NCBI GenBank assembly: GCA_002364325.1
Contig: DEXV01000003.1
Coordinates: 413,320-477,319 of the forward strand
DNA from: Gillisia sp. UBA3175
GTDB lineage: Bacteria; Bacteroidota; Bacteroidia; Flavobacteriales; Flavobacteriaceae
Direction of reading: 5' to 3'
DNA: 64,000 bases
Shown here in pieces: positions 8,663-17,169 of this stretch. Below the pieces are notes generated by a model. That model did not search any database. It was not told where the DNA came from and saw only the letters and a list, made by a program, of their open reading frames with translations. Every line of letters starts with the position of its first letter. Position 1 is the stretch's first letter. The position numbers and the translations under genes are program-made.

Positions 8663-9585
8663 TGCGAGCATTGGTAATTTCTGGAGGTGGAAGTAAAGGG
8701 GCATTTGCTGGTGGCGTCGCCCAATATTTAATGGAAGAAGAAGGAAAAAAATATGATCTTTTCCTTGGAACTTCCACGGGTAGTTTGTTAATTCCGCATC
8801 TTGCAGATGGGAATATAAAGAAGGTCTACGATATCTACACAAACGTAAACCAACGAAAGATTTTTAGTATCAATCCCTTTGTGGTAAAAAAGAAAGATGG
8901 TAGAGAATATGTTACCATCAACTATTTTAATATGTTTTTGCAATTCGCGAAGAAGAAACGAACTTTTGGCGAGAGCAAGAATTTAAGAAAACATATCAAA
9001 AAACATTTTTCTGAAGAAAATTTTAATTCGGTAAAAAGTAGAGCTAAGGATGTTGTAGTAACAGTATCTAATCTCTCAAAGAACAGAGTTGAATATAAAT
9101 CTATAAATGAATTTTCTTACGATGATTTTTGCGACTGGATCTGGATAAGCTGTAATTACATCCCTTTTATGAGTCTTGCCACCAAAAACGGCTATGAGTA
9201 TGCCGATGGTGGTTTGGGTTGCGTAGTGCCTATTAGAGAAGCTATCAAGCGTGGAGCTACCGAGGTGGACGCAATTATTCTAGAGGCTGAAAATATGGAA
9301 TATAATAAGGTGCTTGGGAAGAACCCTTTTTCATTAATGATTAACTTATTTGGATTTCTCCTAGATCAAGTAGAATATCATGATGTAGTTGAAGGAAAGT
9401 TAGCTGCCATGAACAAGGATGTAAAACTTAACACCTATTATACGCCTGTTCAATTAACCGAAAATTCATTGGTCTTCAACAAAAAAGCTATGACCTCTTG
9501 GTGGCAACAAGGCTTTGATTATGCAATGGAGCGTGGTATTCAGAAAAAAAATGAATCTAATCTTTCCTTTAAAAAGATCTTATAA
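8662..9585 (+). CDS. Patatin-like phospholipase, second of a tandem pair
   Basis: 307 residues, clearly a duplicate of the gene before it: the first 23 residues are identical and the catalytic GTSTG (Ser38) and YADGG (Asp182) fall at the same positions. The block DFCDWIWISCNYIPFMSL is also nearly shared. The C-terminal halves differ more (different loop after residue 210 and a longer basic tail), suggesting different substrates or partners. Starts with a TAATG overlap and ends with its stop codon directly abutting the stop of the opposing gene, leaving no room for a terminator between them. Confidence 0.88.
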   Translation: MRALVISGGGSKGAFAGGVAQYLMEEEGKKYDLFLGTSTGSLLIPHLADGNIKKVYDIYTNVNQRKIFSINPFVVKKKDGREYVTINYFNMFLQFAKKKRTFGESKNLRKHIKKHFSEENFNSVKSRAKDVVVTVSNLSKNRVEYKSINEFSYDDFCDWIWISCNYIPFMSLATKNGYEYADGGLGCVVPIREAIKRGATEVDAIILEAENMEYNKVLGKNPFSLMINLFGFLLDQVEYHDVVEGKLAAMNKDVKLNTYYTPVQLTENSLVFNKKAMTSWWQQGFDYAMERGIQKKNESNLSFKKIL

Positions 9586-10107
9586 TTAGATCGTGTTTCT
9601 AACTTCCTTTTTAATGTATTCTAAAGCAGCTTCAGTTGGAGCGGTCTGATCCATAAGCGCATTAAGTATTTGCTGTCTTAATTCATCTGCATTGGTTACT
9701 CCTTCCTGCTTTGCCGTCCTTCTAATAATGCCTATTGTCGCATTTTTGGAGGTCTTTATCACATTCCAACATTCGGAAGTTAAATAGATCTGTTGCGCTA
9801 AATTATGATCGAATTCTTGATCTATGGTTTGCACCAGTAAATTCTCATATCCCTCTAGGTCATTGTTTTTAGGTTTTACCCTTAGTAGCAATTTTCCAAT
9901 GGAGATACGCTCCAGAAACAAAGCCATTCGCTCGAAGGCCTGAAGTTTTATAGGAAGCGCAATTTTTTGATTTTCTTGTCTTAATGAGAATAATCTTCTT
10001 TTTTCTTCATTGGTGGTATGCATCTGGAAGAAATAGAAAGAGATAAGCCCAACTATAACAGCGGGAAGTATATTGAATAATAATTGTAATAGATTAATAT
10101 CGGTCAT
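9586..10107 (-). CDS. Small single-pass membrane protein, conserved-type, function unknown
   Basis: 173 residues with one hydrophobic span at about residues 8-27 (LLFNILPAVIVGLISFYFFQ) followed by a charged, mostly helical soluble part. The topology suggests an N-terminal anchor with a cytoplasmic domain. It lies 2 bases after the glutamate-synthase-like gene and is the last of a four-gene minus-strand run. The ATG is preceded by no strong ribosome site. I do not recognise a catalytic motif; it resembles uncharacterised proteins common in Bacteroidota. Confidence 0.75.
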   Translation of the reverse strand: MTDINLLQLLFNILPAVIVGLISFYFFQMHTTNEEKRRLFSLRQENQKIALPIKLQAFERMALFLERISIGKLLLRVKPKNNDLEGYENLLVQTIDQEFDHNLAQQIYLTSECWNVIKTSKNATIGIIRRTAKQEGVTNADELRQQILNALMDQTAPTEAALEYIKKEVRNTI

Positions 10108-10109
10108 TG

Positions 10110-11738
10110 TTAATTGTTATTATGTACAGAAGTTTCTTCAGTTTCAGCTTCCTTAGTCTTTACTTTTTTATCTTTTCTTTCAGAAAAATTGCCGCCTAAA
10201 TAGGGACAATCCATATGTTCTTGAACAGAAGTAAAAGGAACTTTTGCTTTATTATAACCAAAAGTAGCTGCTAAAGTTTTAGTAATGTTCTTATCGCTCA
10301 AATTAATATCAACATCATCCATTGTGAATTGAGAGGGATGTTCATAGCCACAGGCATGGGTTATCTCTAAAAGTTCTTTTTTAAATTTGGTGAAATAAGA
10401 GTTTACTCGATTTGCTTTATCTTCAACATTTATACCCGCTTGCAGCCACTTATTGTGAGTAGTTATTCCAGTTGGACAAGTGTTATTATGGCAAGATTGT
10501 GCTTGGATGCAACCTATGCTTATCATTGCTTCTCTTGCAACATTTATACTGTCTGCTCCCATAGCAAAGGCCATTACGGCTTTTGCCGGAAAGCCTAACT
10601 TTCCACTGGCGATAAAAACTATTCTTTCCGTAATTCCTTTCTCGCGGAATACATTGTAAACATCTGTAAACGCATTTATAAAAGGAAGAGATACGTGATC
10701 TGCAAAACTAGGAGGCGCTGCACCAGTTCCACCTTCACCACCATCAATCGTAATAAAATCTGGTCCGCGATTGGTTTCCTTCATGATTGTTGCTAGTTCT
10801 TTCCATTGCTTTAATTGACCAACTGCAGATTTGATACCAACAGGCAATCCTGTAGCCGCTGCAATTTCTTCAATAAAATCTACCATTTCGGGAACATTGC
10901 TAAATGCAGAATGTGTAGGTGGAGATAAAATATCTTTTCCTAAAGGCACGTGCCTGATTTCTGCAATTTCCTTAGTGATCTTAGACGCTGGAAGTACACC
11001 ACCTTTTCCGGGTTTAGCTCCTTGAGATAATTTTACTTCTATAGCTCTAATTTGGGGATTGTCCTGAACGAGTTTTATCATTTTTCCCATAGAAAAACCA
11101 CCTTCATCAGAACGAACTCCAAAATATCCAGTACCAAAATGGAAAACCACATCGGCTCCTTTTTTATGGTAAGGAGATAATCCCCCTTCTCCCGTGTTAT
11201 GGTAAGCATTTGCAATTTTACAACCCTCATTTAAAGATTCTACAGCTTTTGCAGATAAGGATCCAAAACTCATTGCCGAAACATTGATGATTGAAGCAGA
11301 CCTGTACGGTCTACGTCTTTTATTAAAGGAACCCATAATCTTTGCACAGGCTATAAAGTAAGGATGTTCAAAGTTTGGATGGGATTTATCCAATCGGTAT
11401 GCCAACATGGAATTATTAATAAAAATATAATTGGTTCTATAAATATCTTCATCGGTACCAAAGCCTTCATAATTATTCTCATTCTTTGCGGAAGCATAGA
11501 TCCATCCTCTTTCATTTCTATTAAAAGGGAGTTCTTCTCGATCACTTGCTACAATATATTGCCGAAGCTCGGGACCAATGCTTTCCAAAAAATAGCGTAA
11601 ATGACCAACAACCGGAAAATTATGTTTTATAATATGGTCTTTGCTGAAAAATATATCCTTTATAGCAACAATTGCTAAAAAAAGTAGCACCCATCCCCAC
11701 CAAGGGATAACAGTAAGTATATTTAAAATATCACTCAT
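10110..11738 (-). CDS. Membrane-anchored FMN-binding glutamate-synthase-like protein
   Basis: 542 residues. A membrane span (about residues 10-26, WWGWVLLFLAIVAI) precedes a glutamate synthase central/FMN domain (KGGVLPASKITKEIAEIR, TIDGGEGGTGAAP, ASGKLGFPAKAVMAFAMGAD). The Fe-S cluster cysteines C410, C416 and C421 are in place (GCIQAQSCHNNTCPTG). The glutaminase domain of true GltB is absent, and no small subunit is nearby, so it is not a full glutamate synthase; it probably transfers electrons to or from a substrate at the membrane face. It starts 1 base after the stop of the M20 hydrolase, so the two are tightly coupled. Confidence 0.88.
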   Translation of the reverse strand: MSDILNILTVIPWWGWVLLFLAIVAIKDIFFSKDHIIKHNFPVVGHLRYFLESIGPELRQYIVASDREELPFNRNERGWIYASAKNENNYEGFGTDEDIYRTNYIFINNSMLAYRLDKSHPNFEHPYFIACAKIMGSFNKRRRPYRSASIINVSAMSFGSLSAKAVESLNEGCKIANAYHNTGEGGLSPYHKKGADVVFHFGTGYFGVRSDEGGFSMGKMIKLVQDNPQIRAIEVKLSQGAKPGKGGVLPASKITKEIAEIRHVPLGKDILSPPTHSAFSNVPEMVDFIEEIAAATGLPVGIKSAVGQLKQWKELATIMKETNRGPDFITIDGGEGGTGAAPPSFADHVSLPFINAFTDVYNVFREKGITERIVFIASGKLGFPAKAVMAFAMGADSINVAREAMISIGCIQAQSCHNNTCPTGITTHNKWLQAGINVEDKANRVNSYFTKFKKELLEITHACGYEHPSQFTMDDVDINLSDKNITKTLAATFGYNKAKVPFTSVQEHMDCPYLGGNFSERKDKKVKTKEAETEETSVHNNN

Positions 11739-11739
11739 T

Positions 11740-13017
11740 TTATTTATTCAAATAATCTAAAGCTAATTGCGACATTACTTTTACACCTAGCAACATTCCA
11801 CTTTCATCAATATAAAAGTCTGGAGTGTGATGCGGCGCAGCATCTGTAGTACCTAAAGGTTGTCCACCTAGAAAAAAGTAAAATCCTGGAACTACTTCTT
11901 GGAAAAATGAAAAATCTTCTCCTCCGGTTGTTGCCTTTACAAGTTCAACATGATCTGCTCCTGCAATATTTTGTAGCGTAGGTAACATTTGATTGGTTAA
12001 AGCAGGATCGTTATAGGTAATTGCAGTATTGTTCTGAAATTCTATGGTAGCATCTCCTCCATAAGCTTTTGCTATCGCAGGAACCATTTCCCCCATTCTT
12101 TTTAGGATCACGGCTTTCATATCTGCATCTAAAGTTCTAATTGTTCCAATTAATTCTGCGGTTTCTGGAATAATATTGAAACGCACACCACTGGTGATTT
12201 TTCCAACCGTTATTACCGCCGCACCATCTACCAATTTAGAATCTCGACTTATAATTGTTTGTAATCCATCTATGATCTTTGCTGAAATTAAAATTGGATC
12301 TACCCCACTCCAAGGTGCAGAACCGTGAGTTTGCTTTCCTTTAACGTTAATCACAAATCTTTCAACAGCTGCCATGGTTCCTTCCGGTTTGTATCTAATT
12401 GTTCCCACTGGTGTTCCAGAATTTATATGCAGTCCAAAAATAGCATCTACATCAGGGTTCCTTAAAACACCTTCCTCAATCATTACAGAAGCGCCACCTT
12501 TTTCACCTGGAGGTGGTCCTTCTTCTGCAGGCTGAAAAATGAACTTTACTGTTCCATTAATTTTATCTTTATTCTTTGAAAGGACTTCTGCTACTCCCAT
12601 TAAAATTGCCGTGTGGGTGTCATGACCACAAGCATGCATAACGCCAGTATTAGTTCCTAAAAAATCTGTTTTAACTGTAGACTTAAAAGGGAGGTCATTC
12701 CGTTCGGTTACCGGCAAAGCATCGATATCTGCTCTTAAGGCAACTACTTTTCCTGGATTATCTCCTTTCAAAACTCCCACAACTCCAGTTTTTGCAACTC
12801 CTGTTTGAACTTCCAATCCTAGGCTTTTTAAATGCGCTGCAATTTTTTCAGCAGTTTTAAATTCTCTATTAGATAGCTCGGGATGTTCATGAAAATCACG
12901 GCGCCATTCTATAACTTGAGCTTCAATATTAGCTATTTGCTTTTCAAGATCGGCATCCATTTGTGCTTGTGCTCCATAAGAGAGCAAAAGGATCATGGTA
13001 ATTAGGGTATATTTCAT
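11740..13017 (-). CDS. M20 family amidohydrolase (N-acyl amino acid/hippurate hydrolase type), exported
   Basis: 425 residues with a signal peptide (1-18, ending GAQA), unusual for the mostly cytoplasmic M20D group. Metal-binding motifs are intact: MHACGHDTHTAILMG, the catalytic Glu in FQPAEEGPPPGEKGGA, GLHIN, and the late TGGEDFSFF. These enzymes cleave N-acyl or aromatic amino acid amides using two metal ions. In the operon it follows the DsrE-like gene and precedes the glutamate-synthase-like gene, so amino acids released outside could feed the downstream enzyme; that link is inference. Substrate cannot be read from sequence. Confidence 0.9.
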   Translation of the reverse strand: MKYTLITMILLLSYGAQAQMDADLEKQIANIEAQVIEWRRDFHEHPELSNREFKTAEKIAAHLKSLGLEVQTGVAKTGVVGVLKGDNPGKVVALRADIDALPVTERNDLPFKSTVKTDFLGTNTGVMHACGHDTHTAILMGVAEVLSKNKDKINGTVKFIFQPAEEGPPPGEKGGASVMIEEGVLRNPDVDAIFGLHINSGTPVGTIRYKPEGTMAAVERFVINVKGKQTHGSAPWSGVDPILISAKIIDGLQTIISRDSKLVDGAAVITVGKITSGVRFNIIPETAELIGTIRTLDADMKAVILKRMGEMVPAIAKAYGGDATIEFQNNTAITYNDPALTNQMLPTLQNIAGADHVELVKATTGGEDFSFFQEVVPGFYFFLGGQPLGTTDAAPHHTPDFYIDESGMLLGVKVMSQLALDYLNK

Positions 13018-13034
13018 AATTTAGTTATTTCAGA

Positions 13035-13574
13035 TTAAAAATTTATTAATTGATATCCTTGATTTTGTAGTTGGACCAAAGCGGTCATTGCAGATAATGC
13101 TATTTTTGTATTAGGATGCGCTTCATTTATAGTGATCTTTCTATGTGCGGCAGTTTGCCCGCACAATATTATTTCAACGCCATGATTTGCTAATTCAGTA
13201 AGAAGTAGCGTATTTGGATTAGTTGCTACGGAAACTCTTTCTGAATAAACTTGATCATTTAAAATATCTTGAGAGGCACTTCCATGAATTACTAAAGCAA
13301 CTATTATATTTTTTGACGGAACGCCGGCCATTTGATGCATATTTAAAAAACGGGCAGCTGTCTCCAATAACGGATTTGGTTTTGAAGGATCTTCAGAAGT
13401 TTTTGCTATATCAAATACCGCTTTAAATATTTGGGTGGTATCTGTTTTGAAATCGGGGTCTTCCACCTTATAAGTCCTACCAAAATCCTTTATTACATTT
13501 CCTGCTACTGGTTCTTGTGCAAAAATTTGCGACATGCAAATTAAACCTAATATAAGGAGGCTGTTTTTTATCAT
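13035..13574 (-). CDS. Exported DsrE-like protein
   Basis: 179 residues: signal peptide (1-19, ending QIFAQ) then a DsrE/DsrF/DsrH-type alpha/beta fold with NIIVALVIHGSA and the cysteine motif VEIILCGQTAA. In sulfur-handling DsrE proteins the cysteine carries persulfide sulfur; here a single candidate cysteine is kept. First gene of a minus-strand run (17-base gap to the M20 hydrolase). Periplasmic localisation is expected from the signal peptide. The exact role is unknown. Confidence 0.8.
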   Translation of the reverse strand: MIKNSLLILGLICMSQIFAQEPVAGNVIKDFGRTYKVEDPDFKTDTTQIFKAVFDIAKTSEDPSKPNPLLETAARFLNMHQMAGVPSKNIIVALVIHGSASQDILNDQVYSERVSVATNPNTLLLTELANHGVEIILCGQTAAHRKITINEAHPNTKIALSAMTALVQLQNQGYQLINF

Positions 13575-13741
13575 TTATGGTTTAATTAGTAGATTGATAA
13601 GACGATTTATTGGAAAGCTAAATATATTTAAAATAATAGCCTTGTCATAATTTCAATCAGCTTTGTTTAAAAGTTAGGTCTAAAGGAGTTTTAAAGTACA
13701 TCTTAAATGGTTAAATTCACAGCTTAAAAGAAAAGGGAAAT

Positions 13742-16066
13742 TTGGAATCTTATTTAGCGGAATTAAACGATGCCCAAAGGGCGCCTGTACTTCAGAAGGA
13801 CGGGGCAATGATAGTGATAGCGGGTGCCGGATCCGGAAAAACAAGAGTGCTTACTTACAGGATCGCTTACTTAATGAGTAAGGGGGTAGATCCTTTTAAT
13901 ATACTTTCGTTAACCTTTACCAATAAGGCAGCCAAGGAAATGAAGAAGCGAATCTCACAGATCGTGGGAAGTAGCGAAGCTAAGAATTTATGGATGGGAA
14001 CCTTTCACTCCATTTTTGCTAAAATGCTTCGTTTTGAAGCAGATAAATTAGGATACCCTTCCAATTTTACCATTTATGATACCCAAGATTCTCAACGTTT
14101 AATTTCGGCAATCATAAAAGAGATGGGCTTGGATAAAGACATCTATAAATACAAACAAGTTTACTCTAGAATCTCTTCTTATAAGAATAGCTTGATCACT
14201 GTGAAAGCCTATTTTCAGAATCCTGAATTACGGGAAGCAGATGCAATGGCTAAAAAGCCAAGATTAGGTGATATCTATAAAAATTATGTAGAGCGTTGTT
14301 TCAAGGCTGGAGCAATGGATTTTGATGATCTTCTTTTAAAAACAAACGAACTCTTGAACAGGTTTCCGGAAGTGCTTCAGAAATACCAAAATAGATTTAG
14401 GTATATTTTGGTAGATGAGTATCAAGATACCAACCACTCACAATATCTTATTGTAAAGGCGCTTTCAGATAAATTTCAGAATATATGCGTGGTAGGAGAT
14501 GATGCACAGAGTATCTATGCATTTAGAGGTGCTAACATCAATAACATTCTGAATTTTCAGAAGGATTATGAGAACGTGCAAATGTATAGATTAGAGCAAA
14601 ATTACCGCTCTACAAAGAATATTGTAAATGCTGCTAACTCTATAATAGATAAAAATAAGACGAAACTTGAAAAAGTAGTTTGGACAGCAAATGATGATGG
14701 ACCCAAAATCATTGTAAACAGGCTACTTACAGATGGGGACGAAGGGCGATATGTGGCCAGTTCTATTTTTGAGAACAAGATGCAAAAGCAAATGAACAAT
14801 GGCGATTTTGCTATTTTGTACAGAACAAACGCCCAGAGTAGAGCGATGGAAGACGCTTTGCGAAAAAGGGAGATTCCGTATAGGATCTATGGTGGTCTTT
14901 CCTTTTATCAGAGAAAAGAGATCAAGGATGTACTTTCTTATTTAAGACTGCTAATAAATCCAAATGACGAAGAAGCGTTAAAGCGTATCATTAATTTTCC
15001 GGCAAGAGGGATTGGCTCTACCACAATAGATAAGTTGACAATTGCGGCTAATCAATACGGAAGATCGATCTTTGAGGTGATCGAAAATCTGGATCAGATG
15101 GAAGATCTCAAGATCAATTCTGGAACTCGAAATAAGCTAGCGAATTTTGTGAATATGATTAAAAGCTTTAAAATTCTTAGCGAGAATGCCGATGCTTTTG
15201 TGGTTGCAGATACCGTTGCGAAGAAAACTGGATTGGTTCAGGAATTAAAAAAAGATGGTACACCGGAGGGTATAGCTAAAATTGAAAATATTGAAGAGTT
15301 ACTAAACGGGATACGAGACTTTGTAGAAGGTCAAGAGGATTTGGCAGATGCTAGCGGTTCTTTAGCCGAATTCCTTGAAGATGTAGCCTTAGCAACAGAT
15401 ATGGACAAGGAAACAGGGGATGACCATGTGGCACTAATGACCATTCACTTGGCGAAAGGATTGGAATTTCCATTTGTTTATATAGTAGGAATGGAAGAAG
15501 ATCTATTTCCTTCAGCCATGAGTATGAATACCCGATCTGAATTAGAAGAAGAGCGTAGGCTTTTTTATGTAGCTATAACCAGAGCAGAAAAACAAGCCTA
15601 TTTAACTTATACACAATCTCGTTATAGATGGGGGAAATTGGTAGATGCTGAACCTAGCAGATTTATAGAAGAGATTGATAGTGAGTATATGCAATTTATG
15701 ATTCCGCAAGATGACTATAAATACAAGCCATTAATAGATCTTGATATTTTTGGGGATGTAGATAAAAGTAAATTTAGGCAAACAAAACCAAAATCTGGAA
15801 CCCCTCCACCAGCTCATAAACCAAATGAGGAGCAGCTTAGGAAGTTGAGAAAATTAAGACCTACAACAACAGATTATCCTACAGCCTCAATAAAAGACAC
15901 GGTGAAATTGGAAGCTGGCAATGAAGTAGAGCATATTAGATTTGGAAAAGGGAAAGTGTTGAATATTGACGGTATAGGACAAGATAAAAAAGCGGAGATC
16001 CACTTTGAAAATGGTGGAGTTAAGAAATTACTTTTACGCTTTGCAAAGTTGAAATTACTATCTTAA
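13742..16066 (+). CDS. uvrD: UvrD/PcrA-type superfamily 1 DNA helicase
   Basis: 774 residues with the SF1A helicase motifs in order: Walker A AGAGSGKT (residues 27-34), VDEYQDTN (II), VGDDAQSIYAFRG (III), LEQNYRST (IV), HLAKGLEFPFVYIVGMEEDL (V) and RRLFYVAITRAEK (VI). The C-terminal tail ends in a PcrA-like Tudor fold (VEHIRFGKGKVLNIDG). It unwinds DNA in nucleotide-excision and mismatch repair and removes RecA or stalled polymerases. The only workable start is TTG at 13742: an upstream ATG frame closes at once and the next in-frame ATG sits just before Walker A. Confidence 0.95.
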   Translation: MESYLAELNDAQRAPVLQKDGAMIVIAGAGSGKTRVLTYRIAYLMSKGVDPFNILSLTFTNKAAKEMKKRISQIVGSSEAKNLWMGTFHSIFAKMLRFEADKLGYPSNFTIYDTQDSQRLISAIIKEMGLDKDIYKYKQVYSRISSYKNSLITVKAYFQNPELREADAMAKKPRLGDIYKNYVERCFKAGAMDFDDLLLKTNELLNRFPEVLQKYQNRFRYILVDEYQDTNHSQYLIVKALSDKFQNICVVGDDAQSIYAFRGANINNILNFQKDYENVQMYRLEQNYRSTKNIVNAANSIIDKNKTKLEKVVWTANDDGPKIIVNRLLTDGDEGRYVASSIFENKMQKQMNNGDFAILYRTNAQSRAMEDALRKREIPYRIYGGLSFYQRKEIKDVLSYLRLLINPNDEEALKRIINFPARGIGSTTIDKLTIAANQYGRSIFEVIENLDQMEDLKINSGTRNKLANFVNMIKSFKILSENADAFVVADTVAKKTGLVQELKKDGTPEGIAKIENIEELLNGIRDFVEGQEDLADASGSLAEFLEDVALATDMDKETGDDHVALMTIHLAKGLEFPFVYIVGMEEDLFPSAMSMNTRSELEEERRLFYVAITRAEKQAYLTYTQSRYRWGKLVDAEPSRFIEEIDSEYMQFMIPQDDYKYKPLIDLDIFGDVDKSKFRQTKPKSGTPPPAHKPNEEQLRKLRKLRPTTTDYPTASIKDTVKLEAGNEVEHIRFGKGKVLNIDGIGQDKKAEIHFENGGVKKLLLRFAKLKLLS

Positions 16067-16104
16067 ACTTGAAGTTGATATAATTTTAATTATTTTTAAA
16101 AGAT

Positions 16105-16317
16105 ATGATTCGGAAAGGAAGTGAAGTCAAATGGCAATGGGGCTCTGGGGAAGCTAGGGGAAAAGTGATCGAAACTTTTACTATTAGCGTTACCAAAACA
16201 ATTAAAGGATCTGAAATTACCCGAAATGGAGAAATAGGGAATAAAGCTTTATTTATAGAGCAGAAGGATGGAGATAAGGTTTTAAAACTTGAAAGTGAAG
16301 TGACTCATATAAAATAA
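16105..16317 (+). CDS. Small TUDOR-like (hypervirulence-associated/DUF2945 type) protein
   Basis: 70 residues, MIRKGSEVKWQWGSGEARGK at the start, fitting the short beta-barrel family DUF2945 ('hypervirulence associated TUDOR domain'). The hallmark KGSxVxWxWGxG motif and the later KVLKLESEVTHIK strand are present. The name comes from a fungal homologue and says nothing about virulence here. It lies 38 bases after uvrD, whose own tail is also Tudor-like, and may be co-transcribed. Role unknown; possibly nucleic-acid or protein binding. Confidence 0.8.
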   Translation: MIRKGSEVKWQWGSGEARGKVIETFTISVTKTIKGSEITRNGEIGNKALFIEQKDGDKVLKLESEVTHIK

Positions 16318-16429
16318 AATTTTATGCTACTTCTCAATAAAGCTTAAATGTTTTTTCTTAGGAAAGTTTATAAGTTCATTTTTTTTAATTTTTCAAAAAT
16401 GAGGTTATAAATTAGATGATATACTTGAA

Positions 16430-16437
16430 TAAATTTG
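16430..16437 (+). promoter_or_regulatory. Candidate -7 box for the Sua5/YciO gene
   Basis: TAAATTTG matches the flavobacterial TAnnTTTG box and would give a leader of about 22 bases before the ATG at 16466. No matching -33 box is obvious. Confidence 0.35.
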
Positions 16438-16465
16438 TAAATTTTCATTTCAAAATTAACATACC

Positions 16466-17086
16466 ATGGCCGATCTAATTCGAATTTATGATGAAAACCC
16501 TAATCCAAAAGACATCAAGAAAGTAGTTGATGTATTGAGAAAAGGAGGTCTGATTATTTACCCAACAGATACCGTTTACGGACTTGGTTGCGATATTACA
16601 AATACAAGTGCTTTAGAGCGAATTGCGCAGATAAAACAAGTGAAATTAGAGAAAGCTAATTTTTCATTTATTTGTGAAGACCTTAGTAATCTTTCAGATT
16701 ATGTAAAGCAAATAGATTCGCCTACTTTTAAATTATTAAAAAGAAATTTACCTGGTCCATTTACCTTTATTCTTCCCGGGAACAATAACCTACCAAACGT
16801 TTTTAAGAAAAAGAAAACAGTGGGAATAAGGGTTCCAGATAATAATATTTGTCGAGCAATTGTAAAAGAGCTAGGGAATCCAATTGTTTCTACTTCTATA
16901 AAAGATGAAGATGAGGTTATAGAATATACCACAGATCCGGAGTTGATACATGAAAAATGGGATAAGCTGGTAGATATTGTGATAGACGGTGGTTATGGAG
17001 ATAATATTGCGTCTACGGTAGTAGATCTTACAGGTAATGAGCCAGAAGTTATTAGAGATGGAAAGGGAAATATAGAGCTTATGTAA
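16466..17086 (+). CDS. Sua5/YciO/YrdC family protein (threonylcarbamoyl-AMP synthase fold)
   Basis: 206 residues of a single YrdC domain: KGGLIIYPTDTVYGLGCDI (nucleotide and threonine binding), then LPGPFTFILP and VGIRVPDN. These proteins make threonylcarbamoyl-AMP for the t6A modification of tRNAs reading ANN codons, or, in the YciO branch, have a related RNA-binding role. The KxR/SxN catalytic residues are partly visible (IKQVKLEKAN replaces the canonical KRR-type loop), which is more like YciO than Sua5. It sits alone between its own promoter and a terminator. Confidence 0.85.
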   Translation: MADLIRIYDENPNPKDIKKVVDVLRKGGLIIYPTDTVYGLGCDITNTSALERIAQIKQVKLEKANFSFICEDLSNLSDYVKQIDSPTFKLLKRNLPGPFTFILPGNNNLPNVFKKKKTVGIRVPDNNICRAIVKELGNPIVSTSIKDEDEVIEYTTDPELIHEKWDKLVDIVIDGGYGDNIASTVVDLTGNEPEVIRDGKGNIELM

Positions 17087-17116
17087 GCTTTTTATTAAAA
17101 CACTCTAAATTATCGA

Positions 17117-17146
17117 ATAAAAAAAGCCTCGCAATTGCGAGGCTTT
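17117..17146 (-). terminator. Terminator of the OmpA-family gene
   Basis: A perfect 24-base palindrome (17123-17146, AAAGCCTCGCAA and its complement) followed on the minus strand by seven T. It lies about 25 bases past the OmpA stop and can also stop transcription arriving from the Sua5/YciO gene. Confidence 0.85.
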
Positions 17147-17169
17147 ACTATTCTTAAAGAAGATTCAGC

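Noticed and set aside
5643..9585. Patatin pair as a CBASS-type or other antiphage effector
   Set aside because: No cyclic nucleotide synthase, no nuclease partner and no mobile-element signs nearby; the neighbour is a peptidase.
9781..9786. Short open frames on the opposite strand of real genes throughout the window
   Set aside because: They lie inside strongly coding frames, lack family features and have no promoter or ribosome site.
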